A DNA stretch of 64,000 nt, taken from NCBI GenBank assembly GCA_029747015.1, contig JAKOGI010000181.1, positions 462,501 through 526,500 of the forward strand, written 5' to 3'. The notes beneath the pieces are model-generated. The model was not told the origin of the DNA. It worked only from the letters and a program-made list of their open reading frames with translations, and did not search any database. The stretch's first letter is position 1, and each line of letters starts with the position of its first letter. A program made the position numbers and the translations under genes. Below are positions 22,807 to 34,484 of the stretch, in pieces. This DNA comes from Carnegiea gigantea. Lineage: Eukaryota > Streptophyta > Magnoliopsida > Caryophyllales > Cactaceae.

Positions 22807-23372
22807 TGTAAAGCTCTATTTTCACCATTTTAACTCATTTGATATTACCTCATTTTCATGTTTTTATTGTTAAATACGCTTAAGGATCGTGTTAGTTTGT
22901 TCATTTCTTCTCTTATTCACTAAACTTGGCTTAATTTCTTACTCGATAGTTGTTTAACAATAAGGTCAGTGACTTAAGGATAATCTTGGGAGATTAGAGT
23001 GAAGCAGAAGAGTAAAAGGCCACTAAGGCCATCAGTGTTGATCACCAGGGCCATGGTATAAATTGAGTAATGCGGCAAAGCTTACTGTAATGCTAGTTCC
23101 CCCCTCGCTCATTCTTGTAGCGTCATCCCCAGGAGCACAACCCAAATCACTACAACACATAATGACCAAACCATTTTCTCTATAGTGCTAGCAAACTTCT
23201 TAGAGCAATAGTGCTAATGGCCATAGACACCCATTTGTCACTTAAGTTGGTCACCGTTTCTCTTTTAAACAAAGCTTGTGATATGTTTTAGAAGGATATA
23301 TTGCATGGTCCAACCTAGGCTTTGTTAGGGTATTGAGAACATCCTTAAGGGAAGTCAATTAAGCACACGGGG
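22807..23372 (+). repeat. Start of LTR of the dead OTA element
   Basis: It begins TGTAAAGCTCTATTTT straight after the polypurine tract, comparable with TGATGAACCTCTATTTTG in the young element. It has decayed and appears cut off by the LTR at 23373. Confidence 0.45.
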
Positions 23373-25311
23373 TGTTATAGTAACGTCAAGGTTGACCCCA
23401 TAGAGTACAGATTGGTCTATTAAGTATATGCCTTTAAAATTAGCAAAGTGTAATTGACAATTTTGAGATTTATATACTAAATTAGCAAGCAAATACACAA
23501 CTATTTCATGAGATCAATGGAAATAAAGCCTAAAAGCATTAGCCTAGTCTAGTAATGTTCTGAATCTAATTATCAAACATGAGGTCTTTCATGACCATTT
23601 TTAAGGCCTATAATCAAATGAATTCTAATAATCCTTTCAAAGCCAAGAGAATTACTCAAATCATGTGGACAACCATTTCTCAAGGACTTTCAAACTAGTA
23701 TGACTTATAAGTGCAAAATTATTATATTAGCCTCTCAATTAGCAATTCTTTCTCAAGTGAATACCACATTGAGTTCAAACCTGATGATCTGCAAATGGAT
23801 TTCACCTTTTAGTCCATCATAGGGCTGAGTAGGGCCAGGTATCTGGTCCATTTTTATGGAATTAGTCCTAGTCCTGGTTGGAACCGGGCCTAAAAATTTA
23901 GACCCGGTCCTGGTCCGAACCGGGTCCAAAATTTTTAGAACTGGTCCCGGACGCGGTTGGACCTGGTCCAGAACCGGGTGCCGCATTCTTAATTTTTTTT
24001 TGTTTTGTTTTATTTCATTTCTTTTAAATTTTTGGCTTATGGTTGTGACTTTGTGAGAGAACAAATACACCCAATAAGCTAACTCGATCGTTCAAATTCA
24101 AATTTAATAGAGTGGCAACTAGACATTTATCATGCAATAAGGTCCAATTGGTTAGCTAATAAATAACGTTTCATTTCATCTAAGCATAAAAACAATACCA
24201 TCTTCTCATACTATTATACACTAAAAAAAAGATTTAGTAATATCAACGGATAGCCGAAAAGTATGGCAGCTTTGAAAGAACAACACCTAATGTCAACGAG
24301 TAATCGGGTAACTCAAGTTTTGTTTTTAAAATGATAGGACCGGGTAACGGGTCCAGCTCTGGTTTCAAGTTTTCAGGACCCGGCTTCGGACCTGGTTGCA
24401 ATCGGTTCCAGGATTTTAGAACCAGTCCCGAACCCAATTCAACTTATTCCAGGTATGGACCCGCGCGAGTCTGAACCGAGTCCAAGTCTGAGTCCAGAAC
24501 TGGATGCCCAGTTTTTTTGCTCAGCCCTAGTCCTTCACCCATATATCTAATTGTATGCAAGAAGTTGATGTTTACATTAACATGAAGCACTCAAGATCAA
24601 ATAGAATCAAACCAACCATGATAAAGCACTTGAACATTCAATAACTAAAATTCAACGTCATTATTTCAGTTCGACAATTCCTAGATTTGAAAAGAACTAC
24701 TGACATTTTTGAAAATTAACAAAGAAAAGATCTCTAGATGATATTTGAATCTTCCAATAACGATATTTGAATCTTCCAATATCATTCAAACTTCACCTGA
24801 TCTTGGCTTTTTCTTCTTCAACTCTCTCAAATAGTGGATGGTGGATGTAAAGAAGACAATGGATGATGGATGACAGCTAAGGAACATTGAACACTAGGCT
24901 TTAATGGCACAAGTCAAGGTTAGCCAATGTCAAAACTATGCGAAAAACAAATAACCGTGAAGAAAATAGGAAGCCAGGTCATGCTGGCCTCTGTCTATTC
25001 TGTGTTCTTCCATTCTTCATGTTTTCCTTATTTTGGAACTTCCTGAAACTTCCTAGACCATGATACTAATAATGGTCTATCCGTATTCGGTATTTTTGGG
25101 CCTCTTTTGCTCCCTTCTTTAATCTACAATACCTCAAAATCATCCTTTTACTCATACACTTTGAACTTGCAAAGCCAAAATCTACAAAAACTCTTGAAAC
25201 AAATGAAACCTGAAGCATAATAGTGTAAATTAGGCATAAAGTACACAATTAAGAACACTAATCCCCTAAAATGATTGCAAACACTCAAGTAATCCATGCA
25301 TATATGCACCA
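23373..25311 (-). repeat. LTR on minus strand, split by hAT-like element
   Basis: Read on the minus strand it starts TGGTGCATATATGC at 25311 and ends ACTATAACA at 23373. A purine-rich GAAGGAGAGACGAA lies just upstream of the start as polypurine tract, which makes this a 3' LTR. Excluding the 710-bp insertion and its target duplication it is about 1.2 kb. A GGTTGACCCCATAG stretch near its end resembles the usual LTR end region of OTA elements. Confidence 0.5.
23820..24529. mobile_element. hAT-like non-autonomous element B
   Basis: The ends are TAGGGCTGAGTA and TGCTCAGCCCTA. The flanking 8-bp duplications are GTCCATCA (23812-23819) and GTCCTTCA (24530-24537), matching at seven of eight. Both arms are packed with GGACC, CCGGGTCC and GAACCGGG words in two orientations, giving strong subterminal repeats. 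No transposase is present. The arginine/proline-rich frames here are by-products of the repeats. Confidence 0.8.
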
Positions 25312-25701
25312 TTCGTCTCTCCTTCATACTTCAGCATTGCTTATCGTTAAGTAAAGCGAAACTTAAGACAAATCGATATAGAGAGATCCATGTAGGATTC
25401 AAAGGCACAATAGTCTCCCCAGGCTAGGCAACTAACAGCACATCACAAGAAAAATTATCAGTCAATAGCAACCCAAATAATGTCCAAGTTAATTCAAAAC
25501 AAGAGAAGGTGAATGTTTTCAAAGAAGGTACCAGTATGAAATAAAAATAGTTGCAAGTACATCATGCAAGCATATGAAATTGAGTCGAGATGAATAGTAG
25601 AACCTCACTTTTGAAAAACGTGGATCACTCCTTCTCATGTGCTTGAAATATTGTATGGATTTACTCAAGACTGTATCCAAAGATGCAAAATACCATAGGC
25701 T
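25312..25701 (-). other. Internal stub next to the split LTR
   Basis: On the minus strand this precedes the 3' LTR ending at 23373. A GCTTTACTTAACGATAAGC word near 25340-25358 sits where other OTA elements in the window carry a hairpin before the polypurine tract. Only about 390 bp survive before the Tat LTR. Confidence 0.35.
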
Positions 25702-27309
25702 TGTGTAAGGACCTAGTGCCACGAGGAGCCTAGTCGGGGGCGCAATCTCCCACGAATGGTTAGCGTTATTTACTAGATATTTATTATTATTGTTATTTAA
25801 AGCTGGTTGTTAATATGCTTTTTTAAAATGAAAATTAGAATCTAGCAGATCAGGAAATTGGGCTATAAATTTGATCCAGGAGCTAGGCGGATTCTTAGGC
25901 TAGAATCAGGTCCAATTGCTTAGTTCAGATCCTAATAGTGTGGACTGCCTAACCCGGGATTTGGGCAGCCAGCCTGATTTGGGAACCCGGTCAAGTTCCT
26001 AGGCCAATATCGGCCTAGATCCAGGTCTAGACAATAAAACTATCTCGAATCCACAATCTTTCTGTCGAAAAATAAAAATGAAAATAAATAAATGTAAATG
26101 ATGAAAGCAATAAAAATTAATTAATAGAATCACCAGTGAGTTTTAGGAAAAACTTATAAACCAAGACTACTTCGTGAAGCGAACCATAAGCTGATAGGGA
26201 CAACATAAATGGAAAATCGATTTCGCTTCAAAAAGGTATTTGAAAGGCCCCCGAGTGATCCCCAGTCTGGGGACCATCTTAACAACTTAGTCTCATATCA
26301 AGGATCTAGATTTGGAGGCGATGTTGCGGTGATATGATGGGATGCATCACGCCACCATCTATCAGCACTAATAGCCTCTACTATTTAATACGAGAAATCA
26401 AATCTTAATTATTCTTCCATATAATCATGCAACAGATTAGTAAATATCATATTAGATAATGCAAAAGGATATCATTTTTAGTCCAATGAAAGCTAAAATA
26501 AAGTAAACAAGCACAATAGGTGAGGAACTATCAAAAAATTACATCTTGGGTAACTTGAAATCAAAAATCACAAAAGAGAGATTAAGTCAAAGAGTAGGGG
26601 AAAGATAGAGATTTTAACCTTAAGATACCCACCTGATTTACCTAGAAACCTAGCAAAGTAATGCCTTTTAATTATTAATCGTATATCTCCTTCTTAAAGC
26701 TCTTAATATGCTACTTGAGATTTTGCCTATCTAATTTTTGGAATTATTCTAACCCAAATCTCTCACTATTTTCTAACTTTAACATATTACTAGTTTCTAG
26801 TGTGTAGCCAATGCCAATTTTTTGAAGCCTAACTGATGCCAATTTTTCAATGCCTAAGTAATGCCTCTAACTCCTGGAACAGCCTCTTTTGTATAGTGGT
26901 TAAAGAGATACTCCAAATTACTTTAGATAAAGAAGACCTATTCCTAGTCCCATTAAACTTAATCTAAATGGGTGCGCTAATTCAACTAGTAATATGACTA
27001 ATTAAATGCGCTAAACTAATTAGATTAGAACTAGGACTAATTAATCCCATTTAGGCAGACTAGTGCTCAGGGTGTAAGAATATTAATTAGGGGCCCGATC
27101 GGGTTCCCTATCTAGTGAACCGACTGGTTCCTTGCATGGAGCAGATTAGGCCATTGGGCCTCTCTCCATGCTCTCTTTTGTTTTGTTTTCTTTTATTATT
27201 TCAAACTCTTATTATTTAAAAGTCACCTTGGTGGGCCAAGTGCATAAGTTAGGGTATTATTTTCATTATTGGGTAATTAAAATAAATATATCATTCTGAT
27301 GTGCCTACA
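25702..27309 (-). repeat. 3' LTR of the Tat element
   Basis: On the minus strand it starts TGTAGGCACATCAG at 27309, directly after AAAATGGAGGGCTAAC, which serves as polypurine tract. The left limit at 25702 is the nearest TG that suits an LTR end and is uncertain. No partner LTR was found on the right. Confidence 0.5.
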
Positions 27310-28860
27310 GTTAGCCCTCCATTTTGACCGAGCTAGAGTAAGACGAAGGTCAAAGTAATGGTTTTCACTTGTAGGTCGTGCTTGGTTGTATTGATGTAAT
27401 ACTCGAGCCTAAATGCTGAGGGTCCTGAGGCTCAGTACCCACCATCTTTAGCCATGATGGTGGACTAATGATGTGAGATCTAGACCTAGCTTATGAGGGC
27501 CTTGAGAATTGGCATCCGCCAACTTTCGCCATAGCGGTGGCCGATAATGTGAAATCCAAACCTAGCCACTGAGGGTCCTGGGATTTGGCATTGCCAACTT
27601 TTGCTATGACGGTGGCCTAGCGATGTCTCATTGTGCATAGAGCTAGCAATGTTGTTCAAATGTCCCATTGTGCCAGGAACCAACAATATAGTGGCCCTTT
27701 GTGCCTGGAGTTAGTAGATTTTAGACGTTATCCTTTTGCTAGATTAGCAGACTTTTCCTAGTTCTAGCAGATTTTTGGATTTATCGTTTCGCTGAAATAA
27801 TGGACCTTTCACTGGTCTAGCGAACTTTGGAATTATCCTTTCATTGGATTGGCGAACCTTTCATCGGTCTAGCAGATTTTTTTATTTTTAAACTATTTGA
27901 GGTCTTTTTCCTTTTTTGCTTGCTAGTATCTTTTTGTCGGCGTTTTCCTCCATTATTATCTAAGCTAGTGCATCCTTTGAGTGCTTTGCAACCTAGGTGG
28001 GTCCCCAACGCCATAATTCCCTTCCTTCTTCTTTTCATGAATGATAGATTGACAAGTTTGGACTTGGTTTCTTTCTAGCCATATGCTAGAAAAACCCAGC
28101 TGGGTTCCCACTTTTGCCATTTTCATCACCTCTTTGCCACTTGTAGCTTACTTTAGTGCATGGTGAAGCTAGTGTTTGTGGTCATGATTCTCCTTGGATA
28201 CCAACTGGGTCCCCTATGCAACTGCTTCCTCTTTTCCTTCCTTTTTTTGGGTCTTTTGACATGGAATGCATATGAGGTAGATTCCTAGGGGAACTAGCCG
28301 GATCCTCTAGTCACCACCTATTCTTTTCTTTCTTGTTTACATTGATATTGGCGAGGTCTGCCCTTGATTTTAGCTCTTTCTTTTGCGTTCTTTCTCTTGA
28401 TTTTGAATGATTTGTCTTGGGGCTTTTGGCATAATATTCTTCGAGTGAAACCCGATCGATTTCCACCTCTTTTTTCTTGCTTTATTTTTCTATAAATAGC
28501 CCATTTGATTTATGTAGATCACACCAACTTCTTGTCTTGAATTTGAGTGTGCATCTTTCCACTCAACTCTTTGCATTTTCTCCTTTTTCATTAGGAGCCT
28601 CATAGTTGTATTTAAAAAACCATGAGTGTAAGAAGAACTCATCCATTTGGTAGGGAGGAAAGGCTCCCTTAAGATTCCTTCGTTGAAAGGAAGCATACAC
28701 TTGATGATGCTTGGGACAGTCATGACCTTTATTAGATGCCAGTCGCCATGTATCTAGTCATCAAATATGAATGCAGTGAGCGTTCTTCCTCTTTTGTCTT
28801 TTTTCTTGTTTTCTTTCATTACAAATTTGATTTTGATGTTTTTCATCTCATTCTTTTCAG
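27310..28860. other. Tat 3' internal non-coding region with degenerate repeats
   Basis: Between the polypurine tract and the antisense gene relic. It contains three diverged copies of a ~75-bp unit (27415-27640), about three copies of a ~53-bp unit with a TCTAGC.GA..TTT core (27727-27880), and about five weak GGGTCCC-type copies spaced roughly 105 bp apart (27985-28460). No coding sequence is supported. Confidence 0.5.
27415..27640. repeat. Three-copy ~75-bp degenerate tandem repeat
   Basis: Each unit runs CTGAGGGTCCTG, then GGCAT or CAGTAC, CCAACTTT, GCCATG or GCCATA, GGTGG and GATGTGA. Copies start near 27415, 27492 and 27567. Confidence 0.55.
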
Positions 28861-30130
28861 GATGATCTAATCAGAGGTGCAAGTTCCCCTAGGAAATTTA
28901 TGAATAAACTAGGACCTTGGGAATTTCAAATCTGCTTGGTGTTAGGGCATGCAGGGTTTATTGTTTTCTATTTAGCACGGGAAGTGAGTAGCAGATTTAA
29001 CTGACCACTACATTATTTGTTAGCTGTTTGAGAGATTCTAGGATACTACCACCACTTTTCATCTTCTATTTGAAGAAATGACCATTACCACGTTATGATT
29101 TTGCTATGCTAATGGGTCTTGGATTTTGAGCGGAGTTGTTACTGTAATAAACTTTTCTATCTCTTTCGTCCTATGATTGAGTCTATTCCTCACGAGCCCG
29201 CTTTTCTTACAGCATTCTAGTGACTTGATAAACGATGATGAGCAGTAGCCACAACATTTACTTGAGCAGGAATCTCGCATCATTTTAGCTCTTCTTCTCA
29301 ACATGATAATCTTTGCTGATTTGGTAATTATTGTCATTTTCATTATTTATCACTTGGCTTATTTGAATAAATTAAGAAGCTTGAATGGGGAAGTTCCTGC
29401 ATATTCACCCTTATTTCTGGAAAGCGCTAAGTGATGTGGAAAACGGAGCGAACTCATGAAGAGCAATTTACACGTATACCTCTCGGGGGTTTAAATAGCG
29501 TTATTGAGGCAATAAGCTTTTTCCATTTTGCTTTACTTTTTGTACTTCATAACATCTCGCACTAGCTATTTTAGTTTTGTAGCTTTGGTTTTAGGAATAC
29601 TTCCCGAACCTTTCACTAAGGTCAAGAGCAACTGTAAGTTTTCTGCCATGGCCTCTTGGACTAAGCTAAATTAGATTCAACAATGATTTAAGATAGGAGA
29701 TTTTTGCATCTTCATGGGGCTATCAATTCCTACAAGTCTCTCCTTTGTAGGCTAATTTCAACTTGAAGGAAAATCATATCCTAATTCTCGGAATCGAAAC
29801 CGCCTAATTTTACACCCAAGAGTGGGTCTTTAATGAAGGACTATACAACTTTATATGGTATTTAGGTGAATGGGTAACTACCCCAGTTGTTAACTAGTGG
29901 CCTTCTTTTGTCTCTGCAGATCCACCTCACTCCATGCTTTATATTGGGACTCTTATTCTAGATGACATGGTGGAGATGAAGTTGGGCATCCATTTTGTAG
30001 ACTGTGTCGACGACCACAGTAACTATGGCAGTCATCTTCAATGAATCATAACTCACTTGGTATTTTTCTTTCCTGCTTTTCCTTTTTATTAGCATTTTTA
30101 TGATGCTAATGCATGTGAATCACTTTCTAG

Positions 30131-30268
30131 GAAATACCTACTGATGCTCCTATACCAAGCTTAAACATTCATATAGTTGGAGAAGGAGAACATGCCATAT
30201 ATGTGGAGGTTCTGTTGGTTCCTGAATTAGAATACCTTGAACTTCTGCTCCCTCCCACTTTTACTAGA
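30131..30268 (+). pseudogene. Exon of antisense gene relic
   Basis: Preceded by CACTTTCTAG and followed by GTAAGTACTT, near-ideal plant splice sites. All 46 codons are open (starting EIPTDAPIPSLN, ending LLLPPTFTR). Confidence 0.6.
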
Positions 30269-30337
30269 GTAAGTACTTTGCGTACCTTGTTGCCATGAGT
30301 TAAGCCACAACCTCTTGACTACTGCTTTTTTTTTCAG

Positions 30338-30430
30338 TACAATTATCGACGATCTAGATTGATAGTTTCCCACTCTAGGAGGAGAGCCTTTGCGGAGCTT
30401 TTCACTCGTCAACACTCTCAAACAGATGAG
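30338..30430 (+). pseudogene. Exon of antisense gene relic
   Basis: Preceded by a T-tract and CAG and followed by GTGATT. All 31 codons are open and basic (YNYRRSRLIVSHSRRRAF). Phase 0 on both sides. Confidence 0.6.
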
Positions 30431-31319
30431 GTGATTCTCCATAATTTTAAAATCTGAGTTGATTTTGTGCGTCGGTCCCTTTTATTAACCTCATTTTCTT
30501 TCTTAAAAAGGGACCTAAAGATGACTTCGGGGCACAGAGGTCTCGTGCCCCTTGATCTAGAAGGCGTTCTTCAGTAAGAGGATCAGATATGCCTGAGTCT
30601 TCTCGGGCACAAGAAAGGACTCCACATGCGAATTGTCCATTAGAGTTGGAACCATTTTAAGTTTACAACCCTAAAGATCCTTATGCCATGTCCATTTCTT
30701 TAGGGAAACTGTATGTACCCCATAGTTTATCTAGTGTGGTGCATGATGATCCTCAGCACCATTCTTGGGCTCCTAAGGGCAATTCTCAAACTGACATAGG
30801 CACAAGTCATGCTTTAATTGACTCTAGTTATGCATCTGGCTATGTTGGCTACTTCTTTGGTGGAACTAGCGTTGGGTTCCTAGATGATCAGTAAGGACAA
30901 CTTATTAAGCCTGTGTATGATGCTTTCGCTATGATGCGGTAATGTGATTATACTCTTATGTAATGTTAACTTCATGGCGATTTTATGCAAGCCTACTACA
31001 ACTCTAGTGCAAATTAGCCACATTTCGCCCAAAAATAAAAAGGACAAAAAGCAAAAAAGACACAATAAGTATTTGAGAGCTCTGTGAACCCTGGTAATAA
31101 TTTGGGAATTTATTGAATAACTTCTAAATTCTAAATAACTGGAGTTACAATACCAGGACAGATAATAACAATAAAAATAAAACAACAAAATGCGGCCTAG
31201 TGGCCCGCCAAGGATCTTGGTCAGGGTTTTACTGGGCTAGATTTATCAACTCCCTCTTGGACTTGGCATTCTGCTTAGTCCACTTTGGACTCGGTCGTTG
31301 ACCTAATCGTTTCCTTAGT

Positions 31320-31562
31320 GAAAAGGTGTCCAATTCTAGTAAGACTTGGATCATCTATTTCCTGCAGTTATAAACCAAAGTTGTCTATTCTTCGAGTTTC
31401 ATCAATCGATAGAGCAATCTCATAAGTTCCAAAAATGACAATGTCTTTCAAAAAGGTTATGACTTCTTACCTCTGCTCTCTTGATGTTGCTGATAAGCAT
31501 GAGCTTATGAGCCATCACTTGAGCCATTTTCTTAGTATATGTCAAGTCAAATATCCTAGGAG
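31320..31562 (-). pseudogene. Two exon-like blocks, minus strand
   Basis: On the minus strand a block ending near 31470 reads PRIFDLTYTKKMAQVMAHKL and on to KRAE, followed by a GTAAGAAG donor. After about 95 bp a CTGCAG acceptor near 31363 leads into EIDDPSLTRIGHLFTKE. This is the opposite strand to the neighbouring relics. Not recognised; it could be part of the Tat 3' region or a captured gene piece. Confidence 0.3.
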
Positions 31563-31619
31563 TTCTTAGAGTTGTTGTTGCATTCTGAGATCCTAGACTT
31601 CATGTTTTTTCTTTTAGGA

Positions 31620-32770
31620 GGTGTGGATTATGTCCGTCAACTGAGAAATTAAGTGCCATTATAGGCTTCAACTCTATTGGCCTCCTAGTCTACCATATGT
31701 CCCAAAAGATCTACCGTCTCAATGCAGCTGTATCCTAGATAAGCAAGGACGATGCGACCACCATATGCATTGGGGATGAGGTAGATTTTGTGGCTTTGAT
31801 TTCTAATTTTCTAAAGGAAAACAAGCAAGCACTTTAGGGTTTGTATAAAGGTAAAGCTATCTTTTTTTGCCTTCTTAGGGCCTTCCTGTATGTAGGTGAT
31901 TCTACAAATAGAAAGTCGACCATACTTTTGGGTGTAGTAGAAGCGGTGCATTGTGACCAAACACTAATGTCCCTCGTTGTCATTGAGACCTTACCATGTA
32001 TGGACCTCATTCATCACTTCCCGGACCAACTTTATTCGAGGAGGCCTTTACTACTGTAAGTTGTCTTTAAGGTCCAATGGGCCGGGGGCCTGACCATGAT
32101 TTTGTGTAGATCAGCTTTTCCTTTCCCTTTTTTTTGTTTCTCTATTCTAGTTTCTCTCTTTTCTCTTCGTTTTTGTTTTGTTTGGGTGATAAGAGCCTGG
32201 TAGGAATTCTCCAGGCCTGTTTGACTTTGTTTTTTCTTTTGAAAATTCTGTTTGTACAAATTTAGCTATTAGAGCATCTAAGACTAATTGACACTTAGAG
32301 CAACCTGGATACATACCTAGTTTTACAATTCTTCCAAATAAAGAGAATGTACAAGGACCAATCTATGACCAATTGAATTTGTTGTTGGAGAAGGATCCTT
32401 ATATCTGTTGGGTGGTTTGCCTTTGTTCATCTTATTGGTTTGACCACAGGAACATACTTTTTCCTTAACCAACTAATGGGACAATTCGGATAGAGACGAT
32501 CTATCCCTACATTGGATTGTATTACCCCTCGAAGCTACGAGAACGATCCTTCCCACATTAATGCTTAAGTGGACTATTGGCTTCACCATCCCGCTATTGT
32601 AATATTGCTTGTCTCATGTTCCACATATGTCATATGGAGTGAGAAGTGAATGTGATGTTGAGGCAAGGAAGATTCTTTACACTAAGGAGAATGCCATCAA
32701 GGATGAGATATCTCGGTGTGACTCATCCCAAAGTAGGAGAAAGAAGGCTAAGGATCGTGCCTCCTAAAAG
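31620..32770 (+). pseudogene. Second plus-strand gene relic in Tat 3' region
   Basis: An open block at about 31841-32054 reads LLGVVEAVHCDQTLMSLVV and ETLPCMDLIHHFP, and ends with a GTAAGT donor at 32055. An acceptor AAATTTAG at 32268 starts another block with frame changes that includes DPYICWVVCLC and TIYPYIGLYYPSKLRE. It ends in a basic SQSRRKKAKDRAS tail. The pattern distantly recalls the plant DUF7745/plant-mobile-domain group found around retroelements. That is a guess from motif feel, not an alignment. Frameshifts make it non-functional. Confidence 0.4.
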
Positions 32771-33279
32771 ATAGCAACCCTAATTAAGAATGACAAGAAG
32801 TTGAATGGATTAGGAATTTAGCATTGTCTCCTATTTCAGAATAAAGTTTTAATGATTTTTCATATTAGTATGCTATTAGGACTTTGGCTTTAAGTTGTTT
32901 GCTTTTAAATTTCAGATGACAATAAAAGTATTATAATTTTGGTCTTATTACCATTATTATAAGTCTTTAAATTGTTTGGATCTTTCAAATTGTGTGGCCT
33001 GGTCCAATTTCCCATTAGTAAAGTAAAAACTCGGCCGGTCTATCTTGAGGAGGTCCGACCAGTTCACCAAAACCCTGACCAACTTCCTTCAAGAAACACC
33101 GTCCGCTCTTTTGCGATTGGCCCATTGGGCCTGATAGTTTGCCTAACCTACTTTTCTTTCTTCTTTACTCTATGGATGAGCACATAATTAATAGCAAGTA
33201 ATTAGGCTAGGCAGCTAGGCTTCCTGTGTATCCAGAATATGGAATCAGGTCTTAAGAGTCCATAATGTATTATTAGTTA
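32771..33279. other. Tat 3' region, no gene seen
   Basis: This lies between the antisense relic and the integrase end. No supported frame; a short plus-strand open stretch at 32972-33187 has no family resemblance. Confidence 0.4.
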
Positions 33280-34479
33280 TGAGTACTGTTTATATAATGA
33301 GTATATACATTGCCATTCACATCAATAAGTTCTACTCCTCTGCTTGGTAGGATGGTTTTTGTGATGTATGAGCCCAGCCAGTTGAGTTTGAACTTTTCCC
33401 TTGGGTCATGTATTGAGGCTTCATCTCCTTTCAGACTAAATCGCCCTTCTAGAGGTCTCTAGGCTTAACTTTCTTATTAAAAGCCTTTAAAATCTGAGTT
33501 TGGTAAATTTGGACATTATGTAATACCATTGGCTTCCTTTCATCTGACATCATATACTCTTCATACTGAGCCTTCCCCATTTCAACTCTAGGGTTTGAGT
33601 TTCCTCAAATAGCTCAAGTGAGGGTATTGGTATTTCGATCGGCAGTACTGCTTCTATTCCATATACCAGAGTGAATGGGGTAGCTCTTGTTCAAGTGTGA
33701 ATTGAAGTTCTGTATCCCTATGGCACAAATGGGAGCTTGTCAGGCTAGTCTTTATAATTCTCAGCCATTTTCTCGATTATCCTACGGACATTTTTATTGG
33801 CTACTTTAACTGCTCCATTTGTCTAGGGATGATGAGGAGATATGATGCTGAATTTTATATTTTTTGAGTAGGGCTGCAACCTCCATTCTAAAATAGCTCC
33901 CCTGATCACATGCAAGTTCATGTGGTACATTGTATCTACAAATAATGTTATTGATGAGGAACTTAGCCACATGTTTTGAAGTGATTTTAGCATACGAGAC
34001 CCCTTATATCCATTTTGTGAAGTAGTCTAATGGTACAAGCATGTATTCATGTCAACCCTTCCTCTTTGGTGTTGTTTTTCCAATGATATCTATTCCCCAT
34101 ATTGAATAGGGCTAGGGGGAAGTTGGCATTGAGCCGAAAAAGGGAGGATGGTGCTACAATTTGCATATACTTAGCATTTATGACATTTTCTCACATGTAG
34201 ATAATGGTCTACTTGCATCATAGACCAGTATTAAGCCTTTCTTTGGACCTTTTTAGCCAGCATTCGATCATTCATATGTGGCCCACTTTCTCCCCCATGG
34301 ACTTTCTTCATGATTTCTCGTACTTACTTTTATGTTACGTAGAGAAAGTTTATGCCCATGTCCATCTTCTTATACAACTTTTCTTTATCCTCAAAGTATT
34401 ATGATGCTAGCAACGTTAATGCTAATTGAGCTTTTGGGGTGGTGGGTATTCTTCTTCGTTAAGTACTCGCAAATATCAT
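33280..34479 (-). pseudogene. pol: Tat integrase, degenerate
   Basis: Minus-strand frames with many stops and several shifts show a Tat-type integrase. They include HMNDRMLAKKVQRK and CHKC from the zinc finger, a catalytic D in a WGIDIIGK motif and a second D in ACDQGSYF. The usual E is changed to K in NGAVKVANKN. GYRTSIHT and ATPFTLVYGIEAVLPIEIP follow. The C-terminal GSYITKTILPSRGVELIDV lies near 33350. Its N-terminal side is cut at 34484 by the OTA element; the frame continues at 44156 on the other side (motif WYHDICEYL across the junction). Confidence 0.8.
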
Positions 34480-34484
34480 GACAC

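Larger units (their letters stand above)
28861..30894 (+). pseudogene. Spliced gene relic antisense to Tat
   Basis: At least four plus-strand exon-like blocks join in phase: 29920-30059, 30131-30268, 30338-30430 and 30511-30894. Each has AG before and GT after, with introns of 69-80 bp; an earlier acceptor lies at 28860. Block lengths of 138 and 93 are multiples of three, and 29920-30059 ends in phase with the next. Readable segments include MLYIGTLILDDMVEMKLG, IPTDAPIPSLNIHIVGEG and a last exon rich in S, R and G. Stops (a TGA near 30040, a TGA near 30555 and TAA at 30658) make it a pseudogene. It sits between Tat integrase and the 3' LTR on the opposite strand, where Tat elements are known to carry extra antisense frames. 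The protein family is not recognised. Confidence 0.55.

Noticed and set aside
23753..24437. Frames rich in proline, glycine and arginine around 23.8-24.4 kb
   Set aside because: By-products of GGACC/GGTCC subterminal repeats of the hAT-like element.
27415..28460. CRISPR-like or satellite array
   Set aside because: Repeat units are few, diverged and without uniform spacers; plant context.
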